Assembly: GCF_044762655.1 (NCBI RefSeq)
Contig: NZ_JBIWER010000003.1
Location: 248,001 to 312,000, forward strand
Source: Psychrobacillus sp044762655
Lineage (GTDB): Bacteria > Bacillota > Bacilli > Bacillales_A > Planococcaceae
Length of the DNA: 64,000 nucleotides
Reading direction: 5' to 3'
The translations under genes and the position numbers were made by a program. Position 1 is the first letter of the stretch, and every line of letters begins with the position of its first letter. Shown piece by piece: positions 25,719-36,019 of this stretch. The notes beneath the pieces were generated by a model. It worked only from the letters and a program-made list of their open reading frames with translations, made no database searches and had not been told where the DNA came from.

Positions 25719-26479
25719 TGCACTCTTCCTTTCCATTCCGCTAATTTAACAATCACATCTATTAAAGTATAAGTGTCAGGCATAACCTGCACAGAAACCT
25801 TCTTCGATTCTAAAAAATTCTTAGTGATATGTCCAATTGCACATACTGTGACATGTTCATATCCGAAGGAAGTCCCAATACTTCGATGATAAACCTCGGC
25901 TGTAGAAGGACTTGTGAAGATAATAGAACATCTTTCTCCGCTCTTCAATAGCTCCTTCACATTTTCCTTGTTTTCTTCTAATTCCACAGTTTCGTAAATA
26001 GTCCATTCTTTTACATCATTGGACATGCCGGCTGTTATTGTATCTTTTGCAAGATTACCTTTAACAAATAAACAACGATCCGTAGATAATGCAACTTTCG
26101 GAAATTCCTTAACGAATATGTCCGCACTAAATATAGAAGGGGTAAAATTTACTGAAAACCCCAAGCTTTCAATGGCATGTGCAGTTTTTATTCCTACCAC
26201 TGCGATTTTAGCTGTAAAAAAACTTGCATCCAGCTGATATTTTACCATCTTAGACTGAAATGCCTTCACGCTACTTTGACTTGTAAAAATAAGCCATTCA
26301 TATAAGTTACAGCTTTGTATTTGATGTAAATCATCAGAACTAACTATCTCCTTTGTAGCTATCATCGGAGAAATTACAACATTTCCACCGAGTCTTTCAA
26401 CAAGTTCTGGTGCTTCCGATGACCTTAGAATGCCTGTAAAAATGACATTCTCTCCTGACAAAGGAGCTTTATTAAACAT
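25715..26479 (-). CDS. hemD: Uroporphyrinogen-III synthase
   Basis: A 254-residue two-lobed protein of the HemD fold. The sequence is poorly conserved, as is normal in this family, but FTSQSSVKAF and IIFTSPSTAEVYHR fit the two hinge-side Ser/Thr motifs and the position between hemC and hemB is diagnostic. It closes hydroxymethylbilane with inversion of ring D. Overlaps hemC by 8 nt and hemB by 4 nt. Confidence 0.9.
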   Translation of the reverse strand: MFNKAPLSGENVIFTGILRSSEAPELVERLGGNVVISPMIATKEIVSSDDLHQIQSCNLYEWLIFTSQSSVKAFQSKMVKYQLDASFFTAKIAVVGIKTAHAIESLGFSVNFTPSIFSADIFVKEFPKVALSTDRCLFVKGNLAKDTITAGMSNDVKEWTIYETVELEENKENVKELLKSGERCSIIFTSPSTAEVYHRSIGTSFGYEHVTVCAIGHITKNFLESKKVSVQVMPDTYTLIDVIVKLAEWKGRVQ

Positions 26480-27401
26480 TCAAATCTGCCTTCACTTGTT
26501 GGATTAAATCGTATGCTCCTTGTTCAGTCACAATACGTGCTAGTTCCTTGCCTAGGGCATCCGCATCTGTACCAGTTACTATTTCTTTATAAACGACAGA
26601 AGCGTCTGGTGCTGCAACTAATCCAGTCATTGTAATTTTATCTCCGCTAATTGTTGCATGTCCAGCAATCGGCACCTGACATCCACCATCCATTGCAGCT
26701 AAAAATGAACGCTCTGCTTCTACTGCAACCCAAGTATCATGATCTGATAGCTTTGCTAGCTCATCGATTAATTCTTGATCATCTGCGCGACACTCAATCG
26801 CTAGAGCTCCTTGTCCAACCGCAGGTATGCAATCCTCAGGAGATAAATATTCTGTTACAACTTCATCGCTCCAACCTAAACGTTTTAAGCCTGCCGCCGC
26901 TAAAATAATTGCATCATACTCGCCATCCTTTAATTTTTGTAGACGAGTATCTACATTTCCACGAATCCATTTAATCTCAATGTCCGGACGTAATAATAAC
27001 AGTTGTGCACTTCTTCTTAAACTGCTCGTCCCTACTACTGCTCCTTTTGGAAGATCAGTAAACTTCACATGGTCTGTGGATATAAATGCATCACGTTCGT
27101 CCACACGTTTTGGTGTACATCCCATTACTAAACCTTCTGGTAAGACAGATGGCATATCCTTCATACTATGCACTGCAAAGTCGATTTCTTTGTCATAAAG
27201 AGCCTGTTCAATCTCTTTTACAAAAAGTCCCTTTCCGCCAACTTTGGAAAGTGTAACATCTAAAATCTGGTCACCCTTTGTTACAATCTCTTTTACTTCA
27301 AACTCAAAAGGTGCTCCCATATCTTTCATTTGTTGAATAAACCAATTTGTTTGAGTTAAAGCTAATTTACTTCGTCTAGATCCTACAATAATTTTACGCA
27401 T
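26472..27401 (-). CDS. hemC: Hydroxymethylbilane synthase
   Basis: A 309-residue enzyme starting MRKIIVGSRRSKLALTQT, the family N-terminus. The dipyrromethane cofactor cysteine is in MDGGCQVPIAGHA and the Asp of KDMPSVLPEGL is the catalytic one. It polymerises four porphobilinogens. A TTG-initiated extension to 27431 is open, but the family start is the ATG at 27401; an AAAGGA lies 12 nt upstream of it, a slightly long spacing. Confidence 0.95.
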   Translation of the reverse strand: MRKIIVGSRRSKLALTQTNWFIQQMKDMGAPFEFEVKEIVTKGDQILDVTLSKVGGKGLFVKEIEQALYDKEIDFAVHSMKDMPSVLPEGLVMGCTPKRVDERDAFISTDHVKFTDLPKGAVVGTSSLRRSAQLLLLRPDIEIKWIRGNVDTRLQKLKDGEYDAIILAAAGLKRLGWSDEVVTEYLSPEDCIPAVGQGALAIECRADDQELIDELAKLSDHDTWVAVEAERSFLAAMDGGCQVPIAGHATISGDKITMTGLVAAPDASVVYKEIVTGTDADALGKELARIVTEQGAYDLIQQVKADLNV

Positions 27402-27421
27402 ATCATGACCGCGTCCTTTCT

Positions 27422-28252
27422 TTAATACCAAATATGGAATTGAGATAATTGACTACCTAATAAGAAATTAATCAGTACAAAAAGGAACGCATAAATGTGT
27501 ATCCACGCATAATTTGTTCCTTTAATCTTTGCCGATTTTCTGATCAATAATACAAGAATATAAATCACTAATACTATAAAAGAATTGACTATCTTTATAT
27601 CATAGAGTGAAAAGGCATCTAAAGCTATATATGCCCATTCTAACCCAAGAACTAAACTTACAAACAATAGTGGAATACCCGTTAGAATGGATAGACTCAT
27701 TCCGTTCTCAGCTTGTTGTAAAGAGGGTAATCTAGTGAACTGTTTCGTCCACTTTTTCTTCTTTAAAACTTTATATAAGATTAAATATAAGGTCGAAAAA
27801 ACAAATGATAAAGCAAAAGCTGTATAAGCGAGTAGCGCGAACATAATATGAATGAATAATAGCTCTGATTTAAGGTTTTCCCCTACCAGTGACTGCGCAA
27901 TTGGATTTGGTGCAAACGTATGAATTGTCATAAAAATAAATCCAATCAAATTCAAAAAGAATGCAGGAAGATCCAATTTAAATACAAGCTGTAAAACAAG
28001 AGAAAGCAAAATAATCAACCAAGCATAAAAATATATACCTTCAAACAATGATAGTATTGGAAATCGCTTCATCTCCAACATATACATGATTAAAAAAATT
28101 GTTTGTAAAGTACCAACGATTAAAAGTAACCAAACAGCTAGTCGATGTGCCCGTAGATCCTTCTGTAAGTAATCAATAAAATAAAAGACAAGGCTTATAG
28201 CTTGAAGAATGACCATAATCTCATGAAGCCTTGTCATCGTCAGATCAGTCAT
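27422..28252 (-). CDS. hemX: HemX, cytochrome-assembly-type membrane protein
   Basis: A 276-residue polytopic protein with about eight membrane segments. The motif WAYIALDAFSLYDIK and the general layout fit the CcsA/HemX superfamily; in Bacillus HemX lowers the amount of HemA protein. It lies between hemA and hemC in the conserved order. The tryptophan-rich WWD loop of true heme handlers is not obvious. Confidence 0.88.
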   Translation of the reverse strand: MTDLTMTRLHEIMVILQAISLVFYFIDYLQKDLRAHRLAVWLLLIVGTLQTIFLIMYMLEMKRFPILSLFEGIYFYAWLIILLSLVLQLVFKLDLPAFFLNLIGFIFMTIHTFAPNPIAQSLVGENLKSELLFIHIMFALLAYTAFALSFVFSTLYLILYKVLKKKKWTKQFTRLPSLQQAENGMSLSILTGIPLLFVSLVLGLEWAYIALDAFSLYDIKIVNSFIVLVIYILVLLIRKSAKIKGTNYAWIHIYAFLFVLINFLLGSQLSQFHIWY

Positions 28253-28331
28253 AACATTCTCCCTTTACATAGTAAAAAGGCGTTCATTATATCTATTTGT
28301 CTCCACACAGATATAAAAACGCCTCCTTTAC

Positions 28332-29699
28332 TTAGTTAAATAACAAATTTTCTTTTAAATTCTGCGATTCAATTAATGCTTGCTTTAAATTGATTTTAGC
28401 TTTTTCAGCTTGTAATGCTACTTCCTTTTGCACATCATCTTCTATGCCAAATATTTGTTGGAATAGTTGAAGCTGAGCTGCAGGATCTTTAGCTGCAGAT
28501 AACTCTTTTACTTGTAAAATCGGCTCTTTTAAAAGCTGATTGACAATCGATTTTGTATGCTTATTTAAAATTTTGCGTTCACGATCTGTTAAATTAGGCA
28601 TTTTATTTTCAATAGAGGCCATAGTTTCAGCTTGGATCGTATTCGCTTTTTGACGAAGTGCTGTAATAATAGGTACCACACCAAGCGTCGTTACCCAATC
28701 ATTAAATTGCTCTATTTCTGTTTCAATCATTTGATTGATTTGCTTAGCCGCACGTTCTCTTTCCGCTAAGTTAGCTTCCACAATTCCTTGTAAATCATCA
28801 ATATCGTATAGGAAGACATTTGGGAGATCGCCAATACGCGGATCTAAATCCCGCGGCACAGCTATATCCACCATAAACAATGGTTTACCCTTACGTAGAC
28901 GTTCTACAAACTGCATCAATTCAAAATCTATAACAAATTCTGTTGCACCCGTTGAACTGATCAGAATATCTGCCTCTAACAATGCACATTGAAGCTCGTC
29001 CATAGGTTTAGCATCGCCATCAAACTTAGCAGCAAGCTCTTTTGCTTTTTCAAAAGTACGATTGATAACCGTAACCTTTTCAGCTCCACTACCATGTAGA
29101 TTTTGAATTGCTAACTCGCCCATCTTACCAGCACCTAAAATAACTACGTGCTTATGCTTCAAGGAGCCGAATATTTTCTTCCCTAACTCTACTGCCGCGT
29201 ATGAAACCGATACAGCATTTTCACCGATTGCCGTTTCCGCATGTGCTCGTTTTGCAAATGTCACTGCCTGTTTGAATAATTGATTGAAAACAGTACCTGT
29301 CGTACCATTTTCTTGCCCATTTAGAAAGCTTTTCTTCACTTGACCTAGTATTTGTGTTTCACCTAGTACCATCGAATCGATGCCCGCTGTAACACGGAAC
29401 AAGTGATTATTCGCTTGGTCATCTTCGTGAACAAATAAGTAGTTAGATAAGTTTTCTAATGGTATATCAAACCAATTTGCTAAAAATTGCTTCACATAGT
29501 ACTTACCTGTATGTAGCTGGTCTACAGTAGCGTAAATCTCTGTACGGTTACAAGTAGATACGATGACATTTTCTAATATACTTTTTTGGTCTTGTAGTGC
29601 TTGCATCGCATTCGGAAGTTCTGTTTCCACAAACGACAGTTTTTCGCGAATTTCGACAGGAGCAGTACGGTAATTGACACCAACCACGATTGTATGCAT
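28332..29699 (-). CDS. hemA: Glutamyl-tRNA reductase
   Basis: A 455-residue NADPH-dependent enzyme, first step of C5 heme synthesis. Visible are the catalytic cysteine in STCNRTEIY (near residue 50), VLGETQILGQVK, the nucleotide-binding VILGAGKMGELA and a C-terminal helical dimerisation domain. ATG start with AGGGGAG upstream. It heads the operon; a TATAAT-like -10 lies at about 29738-29745 on the minus strand. Confidence 0.96.
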   Translation of the reverse strand: MHTIVVGVNYRTAPVEIREKLSFVETELPNAMQALQDQKSILENVIVSTCNRTEIYATVDQLHTGKYYVKQFLANWFDIPLENLSNYLFVHEDDQANNHLFRVTAGIDSMVLGETQILGQVKKSFLNGQENGTTGTVFNQLFKQAVTFAKRAHAETAIGENAVSVSYAAVELGKKIFGSLKHKHVVILGAGKMGELAIQNLHGSGAEKVTVINRTFEKAKELAAKFDGDAKPMDELQCALLEADILISSTGATEFVIDFELMQFVERLRKGKPLFMVDIAVPRDLDPRIGDLPNVFLYDIDDLQGIVEANLAERERAAKQINQMIETEIEQFNDWVTTLGVVPIITALRQKANTIQAETMASIENKMPNLTDRERKILNKHTKSIVNQLLKEPILQVKELSAAKDPAAQLQLFQQIFGIEDDVQKEVALQAEKAKINLKQALIESQNLKENLLFN

Positions 29700-30031
29700 G
29701 GAATAGGTCTCCCCTTCACGTTCATTTCATAAGTCCAATTATATCATAGCTTTACGCTAGTACCTTGCTCATTTGTGAACAACATATGAAATCTTATTTA
29801 GAATTATTATAAAATAATAATACCAAACAATATCGTCAAATTCAAACAATCTACCCAAATTAGTAAAAGTATAATTATTCAAAAAATAAAACTGATTATT
29901 AAGGATGTTATTCCCTATATTGAATAGTTTTAACCTTGTCTTACGAGCATTTTTATAAAACATTAACTAATAGGGATATCCCGAACAGAGTGGAATTATT
30001 ACACTTACTATATCTAATCATACCATCATTA
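29700..30031. other. Intergenic region upstream of hemA
   Basis: Apart from the hemA ribosome site and a GATATAATT -10-like box about 45 nt upstream of the start, this AT-rich stretch shows nothing I can name. A 64-codon open frame at 29769-29963 has no ribosome site and a composition that just reflects AT content. Confidence 0.5.
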
Positions 30032-30071
30032 AAAAAACGAGCTCTTGAACGATTTATCGCACAAGAGCTCA
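30032..30071 (-). terminator. Terminator after ysxC
   Basis: Perfect 9-bp inverted repeat GAGCTCTTG / CAAGAGCTC (30039-30070) followed on the minus strand by a T7 run; closes the ysoA-tig-clpX-lonA-ysxC region before the heme operon. Confidence 0.9.
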
Positions 30072-30112
30072 CCAAGAATTGTTCATACTATTCTACTCAA
30101 ATCAAAGAAGAA

Positions 30113-30694
30113 TTATATTCTACTTTCGATTTCTTTCCAGGCTGCATCAATACCTAATCCTGTTTCTGAAGAAAAAACGATTAATGGATCTTCTTTATCC
30201 ATTTGTAATTCTTCACTTACTATCTTTTTATGCTTATCCCATTTCCCCTTAGGGATTTTGTCTGCTTTTGTAGCAATAACGATACAAGGGATATTATAGT
30301 GCTTTAGGAAATCATACATCATACAATCATCACCTGTTGGCGGATGTCTTAGATCAACGATTAGCACAACTGCTTTTAAAATGTTGCGAGAGGTAAAATA
30401 AGTTTCAATCATTTTACCCCAAGCAGCTCGTTCTGTTTTAGAAACTTTTGCGTATCCGTAACCAGGTACATCAACAAATATCAAAGCTTCCTCTAGTTGA
30501 TAAAAGTTCAATGTTTGCGTCTTACCTGGTTTAGATGAAATCCTAGCCATGCTTTTTCGACCAATCATTTTATTGATAAACGATGATTTCCCAACATTGG
30601 AACGTCCTGCCAATGCTATTTCAGGTAAATCACCTTCTGGATATTGAGCTGGTCTTACGGCACTGATTAGTAATTCTACATTATGGATTTTCAT
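30113..30694 (-). CDS. ysxC: Ribosome-biogenesis GTPase EngB (YsxC)
   Basis: A 193-residue GTPase: G1 GRSNVGKSSF, G2/G3 DVPGYGYAK and G4 ATKADKIPKG. It assists late assembly of the 50S subunit and is essential in Bacillus. Start ATG overlaps the TAA of lonA (TAATG). The lonA-ysxC coupling is a classic Bacillales arrangement. Confidence 0.95.
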   Translation of the reverse strand: MKIHNVELLISAVRPAQYPEGDLPEIALAGRSNVGKSSFINKMIGRKSMARISSKPGKTQTLNFYQLEEALIFVDVPGYGYAKVSKTERAAWGKMIETYFTSRNILKAVVLIVDLRHPPTGDDCMMYDFLKHYNIPCIVIATKADKIPKGKWDKHKKIVSEELQMDKEDPLIVFSSETGLGIDAAWKEIESRI

Positions 30695-33015
30695 TATTTT
30701 GCCTCCTCTAGAGCCAGTTGAAGCACCTCTTCAGCATCGGAAACAAAATGGAATGTTAATACTTCGCGAACACTTTCTGGTATATCTTCAATATCGCGCT
30801 CGTTGTCTGCCGGACAAATAATTGTCGTCAAACCTGCACGATGTGCACTTAGTGTCTTTTCTTTTAAACCACCTATTGGTAATACTCGACCTCTTAAAGT
30901 AACTTCACCAGTCATACCGACTTCCCGTTTTATCGGACGCCTAGAAAGCGCCGAAACGAGAGCTGTAACTATCGTAACACCTGCTGAAGGACCATCTTTC
31001 GGAACAGCACCTTCTGGAACATGAATATGAATATCCTTTTTTTCGTAAAAAGTTGGATCTATTCCAAAATCCTCTGCCTTGGAACGTACATAAGACAATG
31101 CCGTTTGTGCAGATTCCTTCATCACATCTCCGAGCTTACCAGTCAATTGGAGTTTGCCTGTACCTGCAGATAATGACACTTCGATTTGAAGCGTATCTCC
31201 ACCTACGGAAGTATAAGCAAGACCAGTTGCCACTCCTATTTGATTTTCGGTTTCAGCCTGTCCATACCTGAATTTACGTTTACCAATGATATTTTCTAAA
31301 CTTTTTGTCGTAATGGAAACCCGTTTTTTATCGCCAGATACAATTTGAAGTGCAGCTTTACGGCAAAGATTGGCTATTACACGCTCTAAACTACGCACCC
31401 CAGCTTCTCTCGTATAATGACGAATTACATCTAGTAAAGCATCATCTTTCAGTTGCAGCTGACTTTTTGTTAAACCATGCTCTTTCAGCTGTTTTGGCAA
31501 TAAATGATTTTTTGCAATAGAAAGCTTTTCTATTTCCGTGTAGCCGGCAATGGAGATAATCTCCATCCGGTCACGTAATGGACCTGGAATAGTGCTTAAA
31601 TCGTTTGCTGTAGCGATGAATAGAACATTAGATAAATCGTATGTCTCCTCGATATAATGATCACTAAATGAATTGTTTTGCTCAGGATCTAACACTTCTA
31701 GCATTGCTGCGGATGGATCCCCTCTGAAATCATTTGACATTTTATCGATTTCATCAAGTAAAAACAACGGGTTAATCGTTCCCGCTTTCTTCATCCCTTG
31801 AATGATTCGTCCAGGCATCGAACCAACATAAGTTCTTCGATGACCACGAATTTCCGATTCATCTCGGACTCCTCCAAGTGAAATACGTACAAAATTACGT
31901 CCTAAAGACTCCGCAATTGATTTAGCCAAGGAGGTTTTACCAACACCAGGAGGTCCTGCTAAACAAAGTATCGGACCTCGCAAGGATTTCGTTAACTGCC
32001 TTACAGCCAAGTACTCTAATACCCGCTCTTTAACAGTTTCTAACCCTTCATGATCTCTATCTAAAATGCGTTCTGAGCGTTTAATGTCTAACTGATCCTC
32101 CGTCGCATTAGTCCACGGAATAGAGACAATCCAATCGATGTAATTTCGTATTACGCCACTTTCTGGAGCTTGTGTAGGAAGTTTTTCATAACGGTCTAGT
32201 TCCTTTAACACATTCTTTTTCGTCTCTGCAGGTAAGCCTGCTTCTTCAATACGCTTTTTTAGCTCGGCAACTTCACCTGTTTTACCTTCTTTATCGCCAA
32301 GCTCTGTCTGAATGGCCTTCATCTGTTCTCTAAGATAGAACTCTTTTTGCGTTCTCTCCATTGCATGTTTAACTCTTGTATTTATTTTCTTTTCTAGGTC
32401 TAATATTTCCTGTTCATTGTATAATCGACCTACTAACCATTCTAAGCGTTCCTTGACATCCATTATTTCTAGTATTTCCTGTTTACCAGAAATTTTTAAA
32501 GGTAAATGCGAAGCAATCATATCAGCTAAACGACCAGGTTCCTCAATATCACTAACTGAGTTTAAAGTTTCCTCTGAGACACTCTTGGATGATTTTGAAT
32601 ACTTTCCAAAATTATGTACTAGCGTACGCATGAGTGCCACTTCTTCTTGATCCGCTTTTTCTGGTTCGATAAATGCAGTGACAGCAACTTCGTCAAAATT
32701 ATCAAGGTGATTAAAATCATCCCAAATGGCACGCTGTAATCCTTCTACTAGAACTCTCATCGTACCATTTGGCAGCTTCACCATCTGCTTCACTTTAGCA
32801 ATTATGCCGACATCATAAAGATCAGACATTTCGGGTTTTTCTACGGTCATATCTCGCTGAACGGAAAGAAATAACTTTTCCTCTCGAATCATTGCCTCAT
32901 CCAGTGCAGCAATGGAACGTTCTCGTCCTACATCTATATGTAAAATCATTGTAGGATAAACGAGCAAACCTCTTAAAGGCAGTACTGGATAAAATTCTTT
33001 TGTTTCTTTAGTCAT
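30694..33015 (-). CDS. lonA: ATP-dependent protease LonA
   Basis: A 773-residue protease: N-terminal substrate domain (about 1-200), coiled-coil, AAA+ module with Walker A GPPGVGKTS and Walker B LFLLDEIDKM, and a C-terminal Ser-Lys protease domain with PKDGPSAG (catalytic Ser). It matches Bacillus LonA length. The frame stays open to 33153, but ATG 33015 follows GGAGGTG and begins with the normal MTKETKEF...PVLPLRG. Bacillus usually has lonB between clpX and lonA; it is missing here. Confidence 0.96.
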   Translation of the reverse strand: MTKETKEFYPVLPLRGLLVYPTMILHIDVGRERSIAALDEAMIREEKLFLSVQRDMTVEKPEMSDLYDVGIIAKVKQMVKLPNGTMRVLVEGLQRAIWDDFNHLDNFDEVAVTAFIEPEKADQEEVALMRTLVHNFGKYSKSSKSVSEETLNSVSDIEEPGRLADMIASHLPLKISGKQEILEIMDVKERLEWLVGRLYNEQEILDLEKKINTRVKHAMERTQKEFYLREQMKAIQTELGDKEGKTGEVAELKKRIEEAGLPAETKKNVLKELDRYEKLPTQAPESGVIRNYIDWIVSIPWTNATEDQLDIKRSERILDRDHEGLETVKERVLEYLAVRQLTKSLRGPILCLAGPPGVGKTSLAKSIAESLGRNFVRISLGGVRDESEIRGHRRTYVGSMPGRIIQGMKKAGTINPLFLLDEIDKMSNDFRGDPSAAMLEVLDPEQNNSFSDHYIEETYDLSNVLFIATANDLSTIPGPLRDRMEIISIAGYTEIEKLSIAKNHLLPKQLKEHGLTKSQLQLKDDALLDVIRHYTREAGVRSLERVIANLCRKAALQIVSGDKKRVSITTKSLENIIGKRKFRYGQAETENQIGVATGLAYTSVGGDTLQIEVSLSAGTGKLQLTGKLGDVMKESAQTALSYVRSKAEDFGIDPTFYEKKDIHIHVPEGAVPKDGPSAGVTIVTALVSALSRRPIKREVGMTGEVTLRGRVLPIGGLKEKTLSAHRAGLTTIICPADNERDIEDIPESVREVLTFHFVSDAEEVLQLALEEAK

Positions 33016-33096
33016 TTGGGTAGTCACCTCCAACTTATTCTGTCCGAATAATTCATTAATAATGCTTCGATAAAAAAAAGAAGCTAATAAGTTGAA

Positions 33097-33148
33097 AAAG
33101 CTGACATCCTTGCATGCGCTAAGCACGCGCAGATTGGAAGCCAGCTTT
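33097..33148 (-). terminator. clpX terminator
   Basis: Long imperfect hairpin with outer arms AAAGCTG / CAGCTTT and an inner GC-rich stem (TGCGCGTGC region), followed on the minus strand by T5. Lies between the clpX stop and the lonA ribosome site. Confidence 0.75.
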
Positions 33149-33160
33149 GTCAATGGCTAG

Positions 33161-34429
33161 TTAAGCCGATGTTTTTTCGTTATCCTTTTCTAATTCAGTG
33201 CCATCTTCTAATAAAAGTTTAGGTTTGGCTTTATCTGTAATAGATTCTTTTGTAATAACACATTCTACAATGTCATCTCTTGATGGCAATTCAAACATTA
33301 CATCAAGCATGATATTTTCGATTATTGACCGAAGACCACGAGCACCAGTTTTACGTTCAATCGCTTCTTTTGCAATAGCTTCTAATGCTTCATCTTCAAA
33401 TGTTAACTTCACATTATCCAATTCGATCATCTTTTGATATTGCTTAGCAAGCGCATTTTTCGGTTCTGTAAGAATTTGAACTAACGCATTTACGTCTAGT
33501 TGCTCTAAGCTCGCAAGTACTGGTAAACGACCAATGAATTCTGGTATTAAACCAAACTTCAATAAATCTTCAGGTATCAATTGAGAAAGTACGGAACCTT
33601 CTGCAACCTCTACTTTGTTAGGATCTGCTCCGAAACCAATAACTTTTTCACCTAGACGACGTTTAATGATTTGTTCAATTCCATCAAAAGCACCACCAAC
33701 AACAAATAGTATATTCGTTGTATCAATTTGTAAAAACTCTTGATGAGGATGCTTACGTCCACCTTGTGGAGGAACACTAGCAACAGTACCTTCTAATATT
33801 TTAAGAAGGGCTTGTTGTACGCCTTCACCGGAAACGTCTCGTGTAATAGACGGATTTTCGGATTTACGAGCAACTTTGTCTATTTCATCAATATATATAA
33901 TACCTTTTTCAGCACGCTCGATATCATAGTCTGCTGATTGAATTAGTTTTAAAAGAATATTCTCTACATCTTCCCCAACATATCCTGCTTCTGTTAACGA
34001 AGTCGCATCTGCAATTGCAAATGGAACGTTAAGAATTCTCGCAAGTGTTTGGGCTAGCAATGTTTTACCACTACCAGTAGGACCTATTAATACTATGTTA
34101 GATTTAGCTAATTCTACTTCATCGATTACACTATTCGAATTGATTCGCTTGTAATGGTTATAAACAGCAACAGCAAGTGATTTTTTTGCTCGTTCTTGTC
34201 CAATTACATATTCATCTAAAATAGCTAAAATTTCTTTTGGCTTTGGAACTTCTTTGAATTCTACTTCTTCTTCAATTCCTAGCTCTTCTTCTACAATCTC
34301 AGAACAAAGATCGATACATTCATCACAAATATATACACCTGGTCCTGCTACTAGCTTACGAACTTGTTCCTGTGGTTTACCACAAAAAGAACATTTTAAG
34401 TTCCCTTTTTCATCATTGAATTTGAACAA
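33161..34429 (-). CDS. clpX: ClpX, ATPase subunit of the ClpXP protease
   Basis: A 422-residue unfoldase: N-terminal zinc finger CSFC...CDEC, Walker A GPTGSGKT, Walker B IIYIDEIDKV and the pore/sensor region. It pairs with ClpP. A GTG at 34438 lies inside the ribosome site; TTG 34429, with AGGGGTG 7 nt upstream, gives the family N-terminus (M)FKFNDEKG, so a TTG start is chosen. Confidence 0.96.
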   Translation of the reverse strand: MFKFNDEKGNLKCSFCGKPQEQVRKLVAGPGVYICDECIDLCSEIVEEELGIEEEVEFKEVPKPKEILAILDEYVIGQERAKKSLAVAVYNHYKRINSNSVIDEVELAKSNIVLIGPTGSGKTLLAQTLARILNVPFAIADATSLTEAGYVGEDVENILLKLIQSADYDIERAEKGIIYIDEIDKVARKSENPSITRDVSGEGVQQALLKILEGTVASVPPQGGRKHPHQEFLQIDTTNILFVVGGAFDGIEQIIKRRLGEKVIGFGADPNKVEVAEGSVLSQLIPEDLLKFGLIPEFIGRLPVLASLEQLDVNALVQILTEPKNALAKQYQKMIELDNVKLTFEDEALEAIAKEAIERKTGARGLRSIIENIMLDVMFELPSRDDIVECVITKESITDKAKPKLLLEDGTELEKDNEKTSA

Positions 34430-34534
34430 AATATTCACCCCTATTCAAGCAATTATGTTACAAGATTCTCTTCAAGTAATCAAATAATAAGTTTAAGTAT
34501 GTTTTTAAATCAAATAAATTGCTATGTATATGAT

Positions 34535-34570
34535 AGAACAAGGCACAGTTATATAGCTGTACCTTGCTCT
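34535..34570 (-). terminator. Terminator after tig
   Basis: Inverted repeat AGAACAAGGCACAG / CTGTACCTTGCTCT (one or two mismatches) with a short AT loop, downstream of the tig stop and upstream of clpX. Followed by a weak T tract, so partial read-through is possible. Confidence 0.7.
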
Positions 34571-34599
34571 ATTTGTATTAAATCCGTATAAATTTGTGA

Positions 34600-35892
34600 T
34601 TAAGAAATTTTAGCGTTATCCACTAAGAATTCAACTGTTTTTTGGAAACGTAAATCGTTACCAAGAACGTCAGTACCACCAAGTGCACGTTTGATATCTT
34701 CAATCTTCATGTTGAATTGAGTGCTCATTTTTTCAAGCTCTGCATTAATGTCTTCTTCAGAAGCTTCAATATTTTCTTGTTTTGCAATAGCTTCAAGTGT
34801 TAACGAAACTTTTACGCGGTTATTAGCATCTTCTGTCATTTGAGCACGTAATGCTTCTTCGTCTTGGCCAGAGAATTGATAGTAAAGATCTAAGTTCATT
34901 CCTTGTTGCTCTAAACGTTGACCAAATTCTTGTAACATACGGTCAGTTTCAGAAGTGATCATTGCTTCAGGAATATCAATTGTTGCGTTTGCAGCAGCAG
35001 CTTCCACTAAAGTATCACGAAGTGTTTGAGCAGCTAATTGTTTTTTCTCTTCAGCAGTTACTTCTTTTAGTTTTGCACGTAGAGCGTCGATACCTTCAAC
35101 TTCTGGATCTACTTCTTTCGCAAATTCATCATTAAGTTCAGGAAGTTCTTTCCCTTTAACTTCTTTCACTGTTACTTTAAAAGTAGCAGCTTTACCAGCT
35201 AATTCAGCAGCATGGTATTCTTCTGGGAATGTTACTTCAACATCTTTTGCATCTCCAGTTTTAGCACCGATTAATTGCTCTTCGAAACCTGGGATGAATG
35301 AATTAGAACCGATTTCTAATGGATAATCTGTTCCAGCTCCACCTTCAAATGCTACTTCATCAACGAATCCTTCGAAGTCGATTACAGCTGTATCACCTTC
35401 AACGATTGCATCTTCTTTAATAACTAATTCAGCTAAACGGCTTTGTTGGCTTTGTAGTTGCTCGTCGATTTCTTCATCTGTTACAGTTTCCTCTAATTTT
35501 GTTGCTTCAAGACCTTTATAGTCTCCTAGAGTTACTTCTGGTTTTACAACAACTTTAGCAGTGAAAACTAAAGGCTGCCCTTTTTCCATTGTTACGATAT
35601 CAATCTCTGGTTGATCTACTGGGTCAATTCCAGCGTCTTCAACAGCATGCCCATAAGCATGAGGAAGAATGATATCTAATGCATCTTGGAATAATGATTC
35701 TACACCATACATTTTTTCGAAAATTTGACGAGGCATTTTCCCTTTACGGAAACCTGGAGCGTTAATTTGTTTAACTACTTTTTTAAACGCTTGGTCTAAT
35801 CCTTTTGCTACTTCTTCTGCAGCAACTTCTACTGTTAATAAACCATTATTGCCTTCTTGTTTTTCCCATTTTACAGTCTGATCCATTGACAT
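34600..35892 (-). CDS. tig: Trigger factor
   Basis: A 430-residue ribosome-bound chaperone: ribosome-binding domain with the signature GFRKGKMPR (about residues 43-51), a central FKBP-type prolyl isomerase domain (about 160-245) and a helical C-terminal chaperone domain. ATG 35892 follows GGAGGTAG at 8 nt; another ATG 15 nt upstream lacks a ribosome site. Confidence 0.96.
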   Translation of the reverse strand: MSMDQTVKWEKQEGNNGLLTVEVAAEEVAKGLDQAFKKVVKQINAPGFRKGKMPRQIFEKMYGVESLFQDALDIILPHAYGHAVEDAGIDPVDQPEIDIVTMEKGQPLVFTAKVVVKPEVTLGDYKGLEATKLEETVTDEEIDEQLQSQQSRLAELVIKEDAIVEGDTAVIDFEGFVDEVAFEGGAGTDYPLEIGSNSFIPGFEEQLIGAKTGDAKDVEVTFPEEYHAAELAGKAATFKVTVKEVKGKELPELNDEFAKEVDPEVEGIDALRAKLKEVTAEEKKQLAAQTLRDTLVEAAAANATIDIPEAMITSETDRMLQEFGQRLEQQGMNLDLYYQFSGQDEEALRAQMTEDANNRVKVSLTLEAIAKQENIEASEEDINAELEKMSTQFNMKIEDIKRALGGTDVLGNDLRFQKTVEFLVDNAKIS

Positions 35893-36019
35893 ATATTCTA
35901 CCTCCAAAAAATAATTTACAATAATTTAGCAGCCTGTATAAGACAATTATACAGAACAGTTTTTCACTAATTATATTGACAACTTGTATATTATAGCATA
36001 GATGAATAGAGTTTCAACA

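Noticed and set aside
29769..29963. 64-codon open frame upstream of hemA
   Set aside because: No ribosome binding site, composition follows the AT-rich background, and it occupies the hemA promoter region.
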